DNA of 34,658 bases from Bacillus pseudomycoides (GCF_002582035.1 NZ_NUQE01000034.1:74207-108864), one strand, 5' to 3'. Counted from the first letter of the stretch, positions 24,900 through 34,134 are shown. Program-made: numbers and translations. Notes: generated from the sequence alone by a model not told the origin.

Positions 24900-24976
24900 A
24901 CGGGCAGTAAGAGCCCGATTGGTTCAACTAACCATCAGTGGGGGATGAAGAACCCCCCCACTGATGGAAGTTTCAC
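24900..24976 (+). mobile_element. Stand-alone IS200/IS605-type right end (omega-RNA-like relic)
   Basis: Three hairpins in a row: CGGGC/GCCCG (24901-24917), TGGTT/AACCA (about 24919-24933), and a strong 13-bp stem CCATCAGTGGGGG/CCCCCACTGATGG (24932-24967), ending AAGTTTCAC. This is the layout of the right end of tnpB-bearing IS605-group elements, which also encodes the 3' part of the omega RNA. No tnpB or tnpA frame lies next to it. Confidence 0.65.
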
Positions 24977-25054
24977 TTTATATATACAGAAAATTCGTTC
25001 AAATATATAATAAAATTTATATAATTTTGGTTCATCATCAAAAGACGGAGGTGA

Positions 25055-25110
25055 CATATAGATAGATGTACACTCCACTCCGAGTGGACGCTTTCCGTTC
25101 CGTGTATTAA
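25055..25110. repeat. Possible intergenic repeat around palindrome CCACTCCGAGTGG
   Basis: The stretch holds a perfect 13-base palindrome CCACTCCGAGTGG (25075-25087). On the minus strand its translation gives NGKRPLGVEC..., a phrase I recall from spurious short proteins in related genomes, which suggests a dispersed noncoding repeat. Not verified. Confidence 0.35.
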
Positions 25111-25182
25111 AATGATTCATTTTCAAAAAATCAACCCCATGTTACGGTAATAAACCATAATTTTCTAAAGGAGGAGTTCACC

Positions 25183-26085
25183 ATGTCAACACTCCAAGAC
25201 ATACAACATCAATTAGATACTTTATTTGCAGTACATAAATATGGAATAGACCCTGGATTTAGTCGTTTTATTCCAGCTGTTTATGATCCTATTTCGTTTC
25301 CATGGCAAGATTTCTTTGAGGATGATTTTGTGACATACTTTAACGGGCTCATGCTAAAAGGGGCAGATACTGTTCAAAACGTATTTCTAGCTGTCTTCCC
25401 AACGGATGAGGTGCTAGATAGGTTTCTTTCTGAAGGAACGGCTGGTGACTTATTATTTATGCATCACCCACTTGTCATGGAATGCGGAGACCCGCAAGGC
25501 TTACCAGGGCGTGGATTCATTCCTATTCCAGAACATTATTTACGGGCCATAAAAGAAAAAGGATTGTCCGTGTACACATGTCATGTGCCAATGGACCGCC
25601 ACCAAGCATACGGTACAAATATCGCTATCGCTAAAGCGCTGCATGCATCGGTCATTGAAAGCTTTGCTGAAGGTGATGGATTAATTTGCGAATTCATCCC
25701 AGCACATACAAATGCATTAATCGAAAAAGCAAAAAGCATTTTTGACATTCCGTATGTAGATTTTGAAGGTCCAACACATCCTCATATTTCAAAAATCGCA
25801 ATCGTCGCGGGATGCGGTGATAAAGTAAGTATGATGCAAGAAGCAGAGGAAAAAGGCGCACAGGCTTATATTACTGGAGAGGTACATTGTCATATTGATA
25901 ACGAATACGGAAAAAAGAAATATGCAATCATGAAAGAGTACATATCGCACACAAATATGTCGCTTATTGGGGTCTCTCATTCTGCGTCTGAGTTTTTAGT
26001 GAAAAAGACGTTAATGTATGATTGGTTTTCGCAAAATTTTCATGTAAATGTTGTATTGCTGCCACAAAAAAAATGGTGGTATTAA
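25183..26085 (+). CDS. NIF3-like dinuclear metal-centre protein (DUF34 family)
   Basis: 300 residues, shorter than the YqfO branch that carries an inserted domain. Metal ligands typical of NIF3 are seen: LFMHHPLV (about 90-97), the Cys-His in VYTCHVPMD, GEVHCHIDNEYG and GVSHSASE. The N-terminal stretch of about 50 residues with PAVYDPISFPWQDFF is unusual. ATG at 25183 after AAAGGAGGAGTTCACC. The family is widespread; exact function is unsettled, with proposed metal chaperone or cofactor hydrolase roles. Single gene. Confidence 0.88.
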   Translation: MSTLQDIQHQLDTLFAVHKYGIDPGFSRFIPAVYDPISFPWQDFFEDDFVTYFNGLMLKGADTVQNVFLAVFPTDEVLDRFLSEGTAGDLLFMHHPLVMECGDPQGLPGRGFIPIPEHYLRAIKEKGLSVYTCHVPMDRHQAYGTNIAIAKALHASVIESFAEGDGLICEFIPAHTNALIEKAKSIFDIPYVDFEGPTHPHISKIAIVAGCGDKVSMMQEAEEKGAQAYITGEVHCHIDNEYGKKKYAIMKEYISHTNMSLIGVSHSASEFLVKKTLMYDWFSQNFHVNVVLLPQKKWWY

Positions 26086-26088
26086 TAC

Positions 26089-26129
26089 AAAAAGCGCTAT
26101 TCTTTCTATAAAAAAGAATAGCGCTTTTT
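26089..26129. terminator. Bidirectional terminator, 16-bp stem
   Basis: AAAAAGCGCTATTCTT and AAGAATAGCGCTTTTT pair perfectly around 9 bases; shared by the NIF3-like and OatA-like genes. Confidence 0.92.
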
Positions 26130-26150
26130 CATTATAAATATCACCAAGTT

Positions 26151-27989
26151 TTACTTAATCTGCTTCACTACAAGTGAAGCGTATGCCTCTGCCCCTGTTT
26201 TCGTCAAATGGACTCCATCTGGTTCAAAATATTCCTGCTTCCCAGCACTTGCTGAATACCAATCGACTAGTGTGACATTTGAGAAATTCTCCGCTGCTTC
26301 TTTTAATCTTTCATTCACCAATGATTCCCACGGACGCGGCACTCTTGTGTTAACCAATATAACTTTCCGTTCATTACCTATTGATTGCATCAATGATGTT
26401 ATTTGCTCAGTAGTAAATGCTCCATTTGTACCTAATCCAATAATAACGTAATCTCCTAAATTACCTTCTTTTTTCATTTTGTCTACCGTAGCGGTTGCTT
26501 CAGACATTTGTCTTCCAATCTTCGCATCGATCTTAATATCAGGAAAAGCATTTTGCAAATATGGAGATATATCAATCATAATTGAATCTCCAATGGCTGC
26601 AACTGTTGGAGGTTCTTTAGGCTTCTCAGAAACAGTTCCTTTTTCTTCTTTATTTTGAGCTGGTTTATCAGCCTGTTCTTTTTGTTCTGTTTGTTCTTTT
26701 GACTCTGTTTGCTCTTTTGGTTTTGTTTGTACTGTTTGTTCTGTTTGTACTGCTTCTACACTAGCTTTTTTAGAATCCGCTTTTGCTTGGCTCCCTGTTA
26801 CTAAACCAAAACCAGCTGTCACAGAAACCAATAGCGCAAATGCTAAAGCTAGCTTACTACCTAACGCCAAGTTTCTTATTTTTAAGTTATGTAAACGAAT
26901 ATTCTTCAATGCACCTTGACGAATTGGATTTTCGATAAATTTCCATGAAAGCTGTGCTATAAAGATAATAAGAAAAAATTGAAAAATAGCCCTTGTAAAA
27001 TGAAATTCTCCAGTATTTACTTGCGGACTTGTCAATGTGATAATCGGATAATGCCAAAGATATATCCCATAGGATCGGACACCCATCCATCGTAAAGGTC
27101 TAAACCTTAAAAACGCACTAATTCGGCTAGCTGGATGAGCAAGATTCGCTACTAATAATGCGGTAACAATCGAGAAAAGGAACATTCCTCCGCGGTATAA
27201 GAATGGATCATATTGATTCGTCTTCCAAAACATAAAGAGAATTACAATAAGAGCAATTCCTCCAATTACATCAAGAGCAAGACGAGCTGACGGGACAATT
27301 TTATTCGCAAGCCTACTGCTCGGCCAAATGAAAGCAAGTGCTGCACCGATCAATAAGGAAAACGCTCTTGTGTCGGTACCATAATAAACCCTACTTGGAT
27401 CAGTTCCCGGTACATATATCACTGCCATTGCGACAGCTGAAGCAATCGCTCCGAGAAAAATAAGTAACGTTATACGTGACTGTTTTTTTATATAGGAAAA
27501 CCCTAAACTAATGATGAGCGGCCAAACTACATAGAACTGTTCCTCAACAGCTAATGACCAAAAATGATTCAGTGGAGAAAGTTGGCCAAAACTATCAAAA
27601 TATGATACTTCGTGAAATATATACCACCAGTTACTAACATAGAATAAAGCTGCTAATGAATCTCCCCATATTTTCCCAAGTAAAGAACTATGGAAAATTG
27701 TAATCCATGCTAAGATTATAACAAGCATAACAAGCATTCCTGGAAGCAATCTCCTTGCCCTACGTAGCCAGAAATTCTTCAAATCAATCCTCTTTTTTTC
27801 CTTCCATTCAATAGCAAGAAGATCCGTAATTAAATAACCAGAAAGCACAAAAAATACAGTAACGCCGAGGAATCCTCCAGGCAGCCACTTAGGATTGAGA
27901 TGATACAAAATAACACCTAGTATGGCTAGGCCTCTTAGGCTCTCTAATCCAACCATATAACGACGATCTTTCTTTAATGGTTCAGGCAT
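26151..27989 (-). CDS. OatA-like membrane acyltransferase with SGNH domain
   Basis: 612 residues. Residues 12-395 form an acyltransferase-3 domain with 10-11 helices and the putative catalytic His30 (VILYHLNP) plus RRARRLLPG (76-84). A Gln/Glu/Lys/Thr-rich linker (about 410-460) with repeats of KEQTE leads to an extracellular SGNH esterase domain: GDS with Ser468, GLGTNG, and DGVH (Asp591, His594). This design transfers acetyl groups from inside to cell-wall sugars, as OatA does on peptidoglycan MurNAc, giving lysozyme resistance. ATG at 27989 after GGGAGGTGACTGTGA. Single gene. Confidence 0.92.
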   Translation of the reverse strand: MPEPLKKDRRYMVGLESLRGLAILGVILYHLNPKWLPGGFLGVTVFFVLSGYLITDLLAIEWKEKKRIDLKNFWLRRARRLLPGMLVMLVIILAWITIFHSSLLGKIWGDSLAALFYVSNWWYIFHEVSYFDSFGQLSPLNHFWSLAVEEQFYVVWPLIISLGFSYIKKQSRITLLIFLGAIASAVAMAVIYVPGTDPSRVYYGTDTRAFSLLIGAALAFIWPSSRLANKIVPSARLALDVIGGIALIVILFMFWKTNQYDPFLYRGGMFLFSIVTALLVANLAHPASRISAFLRFRPLRWMGVRSYGIYLWHYPIITLTSPQVNTGEFHFTRAIFQFFLIIFIAQLSWKFIENPIRQGALKNIRLHNLKIRNLALGSKLALAFALLVSVTAGFGLVTGSQAKADSKKASVEAVQTEQTVQTKPKEQTESKEQTEQKEQADKPAQNKEEKGTVSEKPKEPPTVAAIGDSIMIDISPYLQNAFPDIKIDAKIGRQMSEATATVDKMKKEGNLGDYVIIGLGTNGAFTTEQITSLMQSIGNERKVILVNTRVPRPWESLVNERLKEAAENFSNVTLVDWYSASAGKQEYFEPDGVHLTKTGAEAYASLVVKQIK

Positions 27990-28179
27990 TCACAGTCACC
28001 TCCCATGTTTTTCTAAGAACTCTATCAAATTTATACTATAACTAGAATATAAACTCTTTTACGCAATACTACATTTTAAAATGTATCATCAATAATGTAA
28101 AGGTTCAACTGAGATGCGTGTAATGTGGTTCCAGTACAATCAATCTACAAAACTTAGACATATTTATTCTATCAAATTA

Positions 28180-28230
28180 AAAAAGCGATGTAATAACTTA
28201 CACATACAGTGAGCTATTACATCGCTTTTT
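28180..28230. terminator. Bidirectional terminator after the phosphotransferase gene
   Basis: AAAAGCGATGTAATA and TATTACATCGCTTTT pair perfectly, with T-rich ends, around a 20-base loop. Confidence 0.88.
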
Positions 28231-28238
28231 TTATATTC

Positions 28239-29213
28239 TTACGCAAAACTTAAAAAATCCACATCTGTATACGGAACTCCCTGTTCAATTCGGTATCGTA
28301 AATCTTTTAATGTGTAAGCCTGCCATTCTTCTAACTTGTCAAAATCCCATACTTCATGAAACAAAGTAAATAAAAAGACTTCCCGTAGTTTAAGAAAAAG
28401 CGGAATTTGCTTTAGTATCTCTTTATTCATATGATGCTCTTTGCTGTATCCCTCTATGAAATACCTCATAAATTCTTGTGGAAAGGATACATGTTCGGGC
28501 CTTGCTGATAATCCTTGCCACACTGCATGATAAAACGATACGGCAATGTCTTGGGCAAACCAGCAAAACGAGCAATCGTCAAAATCAAAAATCGTTAAAA
28601 TATTGTCTTGAACAAAAAAGTTTCCTTGATGGAGGTCATTATGGATGAGTCCATATGTATCCTTTTCCTTTGAGAGCGCCTGAACTTCTGTAATTATTTT
28701 TTCATAGTTTGTGGCTAATGGTTTACTGATTGATAATAAAAAGTTCATAGATTTTCTATTCGGCTCCCAACTTGGCCTCTCGTACTCTTCATCATGACTA
28801 TGATTCCGCTTAGCAACCGCGTGCATCTTTCCAATCGTTTGTCCCCAATTTTGAAACAGCTTCGTATTCCATTCTTGTTCATTCGAAACGTTTACAAACT
28901 GACCAGGTGCTTTTACAAATGAAGTGATAAAAAATGCCTCTTCATCTATAGCTATTCGTTCTATATCATTTCCGAAACAAGAGGCAACTGGCAAGGAAAC
29001 TTTCACACCGCCTGCTTGTAAACTGCGTATAAAGTCCAGTTCACTTTGTATTTGCTTTATATTTCTATGAGAGGTCGACGTAATGCGTAAAATGCGTATT
29101 TCTCCTTCATACGTATACTCATATACCTCATTTTGAAATCCGCCAGAGAGCTTAACACAACTTTCCTCTTTTCCTCCAAAACATTTCACCGCTTGTTTGA
29201 TTTTCGCATGCAT
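28239..29213 (-). CDS. APH/choline-kinase-like phosphotransferase
   Basis: 324 residues of the protein-kinase-like APH family. N-lobe: SGGFQNEVYEYTYEGEIRIL, with ILRIT as the ATP-site strand. Catalytic loop: LIHNDLHQGNFF (about 190-201), and the metal motif IFDFDDCSFCW. The usual substrate is a small alcohol such as a sugar, choline, homoserine or antibiotic; nothing here says which. The family also includes the spore-coat CotS/YsxE-type and SrkA-like proteins. ATG at 29213 after AAGAGGTATATA. Single gene. Confidence 0.85.
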   Translation of the reverse strand: MHAKIKQAVKCFGGKEESCVKLSGGFQNEVYEYTYEGEIRILRITSTSHRNIKQIQSELDFIRSLQAGGVKVSLPVASCFGNDIERIAIDEEAFFITSFVKAPGQFVNVSNEQEWNTKLFQNWGQTIGKMHAVAKRNHSHDEEYERPSWEPNRKSMNFLLSISKPLATNYEKIITEVQALSKEKDTYGLIHNDLHQGNFFVQDNILTIFDFDDCSFCWFAQDIAVSFYHAVWQGLSARPEHVSFPQEFMRYFIEGYSKEHHMNKEILKQIPLFLKLREVFLFTLFHEVWDFDKLEEWQAYTLKDLRYRIEQGVPYTDVDFLSFA

Positions 29214-29417
29214 GTTATATACCTCTTCCCTTCTTTCCTTTGCACATTTTCTTCATCTCTTTTAACAAAGTGATACTTCCATTTTTATGACGAAAAAACA
29301 AAATCCGCACACCACTATTTTTTCTTTTCTGCTCAAAAAATTCCTCCTCTGTCCACTCACATATAGGCATTTACCTACATACATTAAAGTAGATGTATTT
29401 TTAGGAGGTGTCATAAA

Positions 29418-30419
29418 TTGCGAAAAGTTCTAGCGTGTTTTTTAATTGTCTTCCTTGCTTTCTTTACGTTTGTTGCGTGTAATAAAAAAGAGGAAAGTAC
29501 AAAGTTAGAGAAAGTGCGCGTTGGTGAGGTAACACATTCATTATTTTATGCTCCGTTATATGTCGCTATGGAAAAAGGATTTTTTAAAGATGAAGGGTTA
29601 GACATTGATTTGCAAACAACTGCTGGCGGCGATAAAACGATGACAGCCTTATTATCAAATGGCATCGATATTGCCCTTGTCGGTTCAGAAACATCTATTT
29701 ATGTTTACGCTCAAGGTGCAAAAGATCCTGTCATTAACTTTGCACAATTAACACAGACAGACGGAACATTCCTCGTTTCTCGTAAAAAATTGGATTCCTT
29801 TAATTGGAGTGATGTGAAAGGTACAACTTTTCTCGGTCAACGTAAAGGCGGTATGCCGCAAATGGTTGGCGAATACGTACTGAAAAAACACGGAATTGAT
29901 CCGCACAAAGATACGAATTTAATTCAAAATATCGAGTTTGCAAATATTGCGAATGCCTTTGCTTCTGGAACAGGTGATTTCGTACAGCTCTTCGAACCAA
30001 CTGCTAGTATTTTCGAGAAAGAAGGAAAAGGCTACATCGTCGCTTCCTTTGGCGTCGAATCTGGGACTGTTCCGTATACAACCTTTATGGCAAAAGAAAG
30101 CTTTTTGAAGAAAGACAAAGCAACTGCGGAAAAATTTACACGTGCTATTTATAAAGCGCAGCAATGGGTTGATACACACAGTGCAGAAGAAATTGCAAAA
30201 GCTGTTGAACCGCGCTTTAAAGATACATCAAAAGATATTATGGTGAAAGTTATTGATCGTTACAAACAGCAACATTCGTACGCAACGAATCCATTGTTAG
30301 ATGAAGCAGAGTGGAAACAACTGCAAGGTATTATGAAAGAAGCTGGCGAATTACCGAAAGAAGTGCAACATAAAGATTTAGTGAACACATCCATTGCAGA
30401 AAGTGTTATTAAGAAATAG
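29418..30419 (+). CDS. ABC transporter substrate-binding lipoprotein (NMT1/SsuA/ThiY-like)
   Basis: 333 residues from a TTG at 29418, 8 bases after TAGGAGGTGTC. The lipoprotein signal ends in the lipobox FVAC (Cys about 21). The mature protein has the NMT1/THI5-like pattern: FYAPLYVAMEKGFFKDEGLD (about 44-63) and GSETSIYVYAQGA. It catches an imported compound outside the membrane. Relatives bind alkanesulfonates, taurine or thiamine pyrimidine precursors. No TPP riboswitch is present in the upstream 200 bases, which argues weakly against the thiamine option. First gene of a three-gene operon. Confidence 0.93.
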   Translation: MRKVLACFLIVFLAFFTFVACNKKEESTKLEKVRVGEVTHSLFYAPLYVAMEKGFFKDEGLDIDLQTTAGGDKTMTALLSNGIDIALVGSETSIYVYAQGAKDPVINFAQLTQTDGTFLVSRKKLDSFNWSDVKGTTFLGQRKGGMPQMVGEYVLKKHGIDPHKDTNLIQNIEFANIANAFASGTGDFVQLFEPTASIFEKEGKGYIVASFGVESGTVPYTTFMAKESFLKKDKATAEKFTRAIYKAQQWVDTHSAEEIAKAVEPRFKDTSKDIMVKVIDRYKQQHSYATNPLLDEAEWKQLQGIMKEAGELPKEVQHKDLVNTSIAESVIKK

Positions 30420-30430
30420 AGGACCGTGCA

Positions 30431-31195
30431 ATGAACTTCCTACAGCTTTCTAACGTATCTCATTGCTTCTTCTCAAAAGAAAATGCCAGCCTCGCCTTAT
30501 CAAATATCTCCTTAACAATTGAGGAAGGGGAATTTATCTCCTTCCTTGGCCCAAGCGGCTGCGGCAAAACAACATTGCTTTCTATTATTTCAGGCTTACT
30601 GCAGCCAATTGAAGGAACTGTTTTTCTCGACGGGGAATGTGTGACAAAACCAACATCCTCCATCGGTTATATGCTTCAGCAAGATTACTTGTTTCCGTGG
30701 AAAACGATTGAAGATAACATCTCAGTCGGCTTACGCATTACAAAAGCATACACATCAAAAACGAAGCAACACGCCTTGCAGCTATTAGAACAAGTCGGCC
30801 TGCAAGGTGTTGAAAAACAATATCCACATGAATTATCAGGAGGAATGCGCCAGCGCGCTGCTCTCGTTCGAACACTCGTAACAGATCCGAAAATATTATT
30901 ACTAGACGAACCATTCTCTGCACTCGATTACCAAACAAAATTAAAATTAGAAGAACTCGTTTTTTCCATTTTAAAAGAATATAAGAAAACATCGCTTCTC
31001 GTTACGCACGACATCGAAGAGGCGATTGCGATGAGCGATCGCATTTATTTACTGCAAGCAAAACCAGGACGCATTGCTAAAGTTTTTTCTGTTCCAGAAA
31101 ACATTCGCTCCCTTTCACCATTTAAAGCGCGTCAGCATCCCGATTTCCCTTCATTCTTCCAGCTAATATGGAAGGAGTTGGAACGCCTTGGATAA
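30431..31195 (+). CDS. ABC transporter ATP-binding protein (SsuB/TauB/ThiZ-like)
   Basis: 254 residues. Complete ATPase: Walker [10 protein letters not shown] (about 39-47), Q-loop [10 protein letters not shown], signature [11 protein letters not shown], Walker [13 protein letters not shown] and H-loop VTHDIEEA. The closing segment [12 protein letters not shown] is typical of nitrate/sulfonate/taurine-type importers. The ATG is 11 bases past the binding-protein stop, preceded by a GAGG-type site (TAGAGGACCGTGCA). It drives import by the following permease. Confidence 0.96.
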   Translation: MNFLQLSNVSHCFFSKENASLALSNISLTIEEGEFISFLGPSGCGKTTLLSIISGLLQPIEGTVFLDGECVTKPTSSIGYMLQQDYLFPWKTIEDNISVGLRITKAYTSKTKQHALQLLEQVGLQGVEKQYPHELSGGMRQRAALVRTLVTDPKILLLDEPFSALDYQTKLKLEELVFSILKEYKKTSLLVTHDIEEAIAMSDRIYLLQAKPGRIAKVFSVPENIRSLSPFKARQHPDFPSFFQLIWKELERLG

Positions 31196-31994
31196 TATAA
31201 AAGAAATTCATCAAGACTTTCAAAAACGTGAAACAAAGCGGACATTTGCCGTTCGAACATTACAGCTATTCCTGCTCATACTCTTTTTCGCATTATGGGA
31301 AATCGCTAGCCGAAACGAGTGGATTGATCCATTGTTATTTAGCTCGCCTTCTAGCATCTTTCATTTACTCATCACAAAATGGCAGGATCATTCTCTTTGG
31401 CCGCACATATATACAACGCTCTTCGAAACGTGCCTTGGCTTTATACTCGGTACACTTCTTGGTACGTGCATTGCAACTTTCTTATGGTGGAGCCCTCTCA
31501 TTGCCCGCGTACTCGATCCTTACCTTGTCGTCTTAAATGCAATGCCAAAGGTTGCGCTTGGTCCAATTATTATCGTCATCTTTGGTCCGAATATTTCATC
31601 TGCAGTGGCGATGGGCGTCATTATTTCCATCATCGTTACTATCCTCGTCATTTATAGTGCCTTTCAAGAAGTAGACGCCAATTATTTGAAAGTCATGCAA
31701 ACCTTTGGCGCAAACAAATGGCAATGCTATAAACAAGTCATCTTACCAGCATCGTTTCCAGCCATCATTTCTACATTAAAAGTAAACGTCGGTCTCTCTT
31801 GGGTCGGAGTGATTTTCGGTGAACTGCTCATTTCAAAAGAAGGGCTCGGCTATTTAATTAGCTATGGCTTTCAAGTCTTTAACTTTACGCTCGTCTTGCT
31901 TAGCGTACTTCTCACATGTATCCTTGCAACACTTATGTATGTGCTTGTTGCGGGATTTGAAAAGTTCATTACACGTACAAAAAAAGCAACCTAA
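31188..31994 (+). CDS. ABC transporter permease (SsuC/TauC/ThiX-like)
   Basis: 268 residues from a TTG at 31188, overlapping the ATPase gene by 8 bases, with AAGGAG in its end. Six helices, and the EAA-type coupling loop [20 protein letters not shown] (about 163-182) followed by [10 protein letters not shown]. It forms the membrane channel of the importer. The stop codon falls in the terminator stem that follows. Confidence 0.95.
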   Translation: MDNIKEIHQDFQKRETKRTFAVRTLQLFLLILFFALWEIASRNEWIDPLLFSSPSSIFHLLITKWQDHSLWPHIYTTLFETCLGFILGTLLGTCIATFLWWSPLIARVLDPYLVVLNAMPKVALGPIIIVIFGPNISSAVAMGVIISIIVTILVIYSAFQEVDANYLKVMQTFGANKWQCYKQVILPASFPAIISTLKVNVGLSWVGVIFGELLISKEGLGYLISYGFQVFNFTLVLLSVLLTCILATLMYVLVAGFEKFITRTKKAT

Positions 31995-32011
31995 CAATGT
32001 AGGTTGCTTTT
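31982..32011. terminator. Bidirectional terminator of the ABC operon
   Basis: AAAAGCAACCT and AGGTTGCTTTT pair perfectly around AACAATGT; shared with the converging RDD gene. Confidence 0.9.
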
Positions 32012-32015
32012 CTTA

Positions 32016-32414
32016 TTAATCACGAACAACTTTTGTTCCTGCAATAAAGTCATGAATAGAACGTTTATCTTGTCTCAGTGCAACCATAAATGCACTTACA
32101 ATAACAGCAATTCCAAATGTAATTCCATATACAATTCCACCTAATAAGTAGCGTTTTAACGTAGTCCAAATCGTGATTTTCTCTCCATCAATACGTACAA
32201 TTCGAATGTCTAATGCTTTCTTACCTACTGTATATCCGGCCCATACGATAGGAACTATTAGATAGTATAACGTTTCTAACATACCTACTACATTATCTGC
32301 TTTCTCCTCAGACATACCTAACCACATAAAAATCACAAGAAATGGAACTAAAACTAGTCCATCTAAAAAATTTGCTCCAAACCTTCTCCAAAATCCTGCT
32401 AGTTGTTGATTCAT
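32016..32414 (-). CDS. RDD family membrane protein
   Basis: 132 residues, one RDD domain with three helices. The name-giving motif region is seen: LAGFWRRFGANFLDGLVLV (Arg and Asp), later YTVGKKALDIRIVRIDG and RSIHDFIAGTKVV. RDD proteins are thought to move ions or serve as accessory membrane factors; the role here is unknown. ATG at 32414 after ATGGGGAAGATAAG. Single gene. Confidence 0.9.
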   Translation of the reverse strand: MNQQLAGFWRRFGANFLDGLVLVPFLVIFMWLGMSEEKADNVVGMLETLYYLIVPIVWAGYTVGKKALDIRIVRIDGEKITIWTTLKRYLLGGIVYGITFGIAVIVSAFMVALRQDKRSIHDFIAGTKVVRD

Positions 32415-32787
32415 CTTATCTTCCCCATTCTCTTATGTATTTCGCGTAAAGCTCTCTTTAGATTTGGGATGTATTTATAGATTCTCTCCTCTAGCTTAAA
32501 CACCCTCGGAATACTCAAATGTTTGTAACTCTTTTTTCTATTTGTCCAAACATTCTATCATAAGTTTGAATATTCCTATTAAACGTAAATTAATAAAAAG
32601 CTACGCTCTTGCTTAAACAAAAAGGCCCGCATCTCCTCTATAAATCACATCCTAAAACTATAGCTCTCACAGTATAACAGATTTCAGGGTAATCCCACAT
32701 TTTTTCTATGAATATCATATTTTTAAAATACAGAATCTATGCATCAATTTTTTTATTTTGAATGTCTTTGAAATGCAAAGAAATAAA
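32415..32787. other. Gap without gene
   Basis: About 370 AT-rich bases between the RDD gene and the IS605-like relic. I see no coding frame with a ribosome site, no strong hairpin and no riboswitch pattern. Confidence 0.5.
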
Positions 32788-32823
32788 ATGAAACTTCCCT
32801 CAGTGGGGCTCTTACTATCCGTT
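32788..32823 (-). mobile_element. Internally deleted IS605-type right end
   Basis: The minus strand reads ACGGATAGTAAGAGCCC directly joined to CACTGAGGGAAGTTTCAT. These two pieces match the outer parts of the relic at 24900-24976 (ACGGGCAGTAAGAGCCC and CACTGATGGAAGTTTCAC) with the inner hairpin bases missing. It lies just past the stop of the next gene. Confidence 0.55.
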
Positions 32824-32848
32824 TGCTGGATAAAGATAATGGATTATC

Positions 32849-33934
32849 CTACACGTCTTCTACTTCCTCCGAAATTTGCTGTAACCCTGACAGCACTTCC
32901 GCTCTCATCTTCACGAGCTCTGGAAATTGATAAAAGAAAGCGATCTTTTGATACTTTACTTCTTGTGATTCTTTCACTTTGTTCGAATCTTGTAAAATGA
33001 ACGCCGTAAATGTATCAGCAATGTCTTCTGCGACATTCGTTGTGGCATATTCAGAAACAAACTTGTCTTCATGATCTTTAAAAAATTGCATTTGTGCTTC
33101 TAAATCTGTCTCAACTTTTTTCTCTTTCCATTCACTTTCAAGCGGTTTCCAAAACTGCTCATAAAATTGATTTACATACGAATCTTTTTTTGTACAGCCT
33201 TCCGTTAAAAACAGCGTCGTACATTTTGCTTCATAAGCTGAGACGTCCTTTTCCTCTGTAACGTCCTTTATATACTTCTCATCCACAGGAATTTGTGTGT
33301 TATTCAATGTTAAAACATGAGCAGTTTCATGAATTAATGTTTTCATCACTTCGTTTATATTTATGTTAGAATCTAACGCATCTAAACTCATTATCCAGTC
33401 TTCAGGACTTTCTGTATTTTGCATAACATGAGCAACGATATTATCATACCCGTCCGTTACAATATCGAATTCTTTTATATTCTCTCTATATTTTTCTGGA
33501 ATTAAAAGACTGTACATGTCCCATAGTGTTTGGTGATAGTCCATATCTTCATGAGATGCGATAACTTCTTTACTTGCATCTTTATCATCAACAAATACTT
33601 TATATAATCTCTTTTTATCTAGCTCTTCAAAATATGGGTCTGTTAATTCATCATTATCAATATAGTAAGAGGCTAAAAAGAAATACCGTTCGTCATCGTT
33701 TCTTTGTTCTTCATAGGCTGTTAATTGTTCTTTATTTTCTACTTCCGTATATGATTCTAGTTCAGAAATCCCCTGCATTCTCTCATTAATCTTACTAAGG
33801 AATTCATCTCCAGTTTTTAAACATTCTTCTTTTGTTTTACATACTTCTTTTGCCTCGCCATTTGCTTTACTACAGCTACTAGTAAAACAAATACATATAA
33901 GTAAAAATAAAAAATGAATATAGTGTTTCCTCAT
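32849..33934 (-). CDS. Lipoprotein with putative zinc-metallopeptidase site (HExxH...ExxxD)
   Basis: 361 residues. Lipoprotein signal with lipobox TSSC (Cys21), so it is anchored outside. The middle has TLIHETAHVLTLN with His202-Glu203-His206, and about 100 residues on NVAEDIADTFTAF gives Glu303-x-x-x-Asp307, the third-ligand motif of gluzincins. The N-terminal 100 residues are acidic and probably helical. Several Cys (about 32, 38, 238, 247) could form disulfides. ATG at 33934 after GGGAGGACATT. No family name recognised; peptidase activity is inferred from the motif alone. Confidence 0.8.
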   Translation of the reverse strand: MRKHYIHFLFLLICICFTSSCSKANGEAKEVCKTKEECLKTGDEFLSKINERMQGISELESYTEVENKEQLTAYEEQRNDDERYFFLASYYIDNDELTDPYFEELDKKRLYKVFVDDKDASKEVIASHEDMDYHQTLWDMYSLLIPEKYRENIKEFDIVTDGYDNIVAHVMQNTESPEDWIMSLDALDSNININEVMKTLIHETAHVLTLNNTQIPVDEKYIKDVTEEKDVSAYEAKCTTLFLTEGCTKKDSYVNQFYEQFWKPLESEWKEKKVETDLEAQMQFFKDHEDKFVSEYATTNVAEDIADTFTAFILQDSNKVKESQEVKYQKIAFFYQFPELVKMRAEVLSGLQQISEEVEDV

Positions 33935-34090
33935 AATGTCCTCCCTACACTCTATTATGTCATTGAAATCATAATCAATTTTGGAAGAATATACAACAAC
34001 ACTATTTAACTATTATTCATGTGGTAAAAGTAAGGTTATTTCATCTGGACGACGACGCCCGCTGCTAACAAACCGACTTCTGTAACAAAT

Positions 34091-34130
34091 AAAAAAACTC
34101 AGCTGTTTCGTAAAACAGCCGAGTTTTTTA
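34091..34130. terminator. Bidirectional terminator
   Basis: AAAAAACTC-A-GCTGTTT and AAACAGC-C-GAGTTTTTT pair with one mismatch, T-runs on both strands. It follows the small membrane gene on the minus strand. Confidence 0.9.
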
Positions 34131-34134
34131 TTTT

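Noticed and set aside
24935-25126. Minus-strand open frame of 63 codons
   Set aside because: It runs through the IS605-type right-end hairpins and the palindrome repeat and lacks a ribosome site; a similar phrase (KLPSVG) arises from the other relic at 32.8 kb, so the shared letters come from noncoding DNA.
29214-29417. TPP riboswitch before the ABC operon
   Set aside because: No CTGAGA or ACCTGATCTGG-type core is present on either strand.
32758-33000. Plus-strand open frame of 80 codons
   Set aside because: It overlaps the lipoprotein gene on the other strand and the deleted right-end relic, with no ribosome site.
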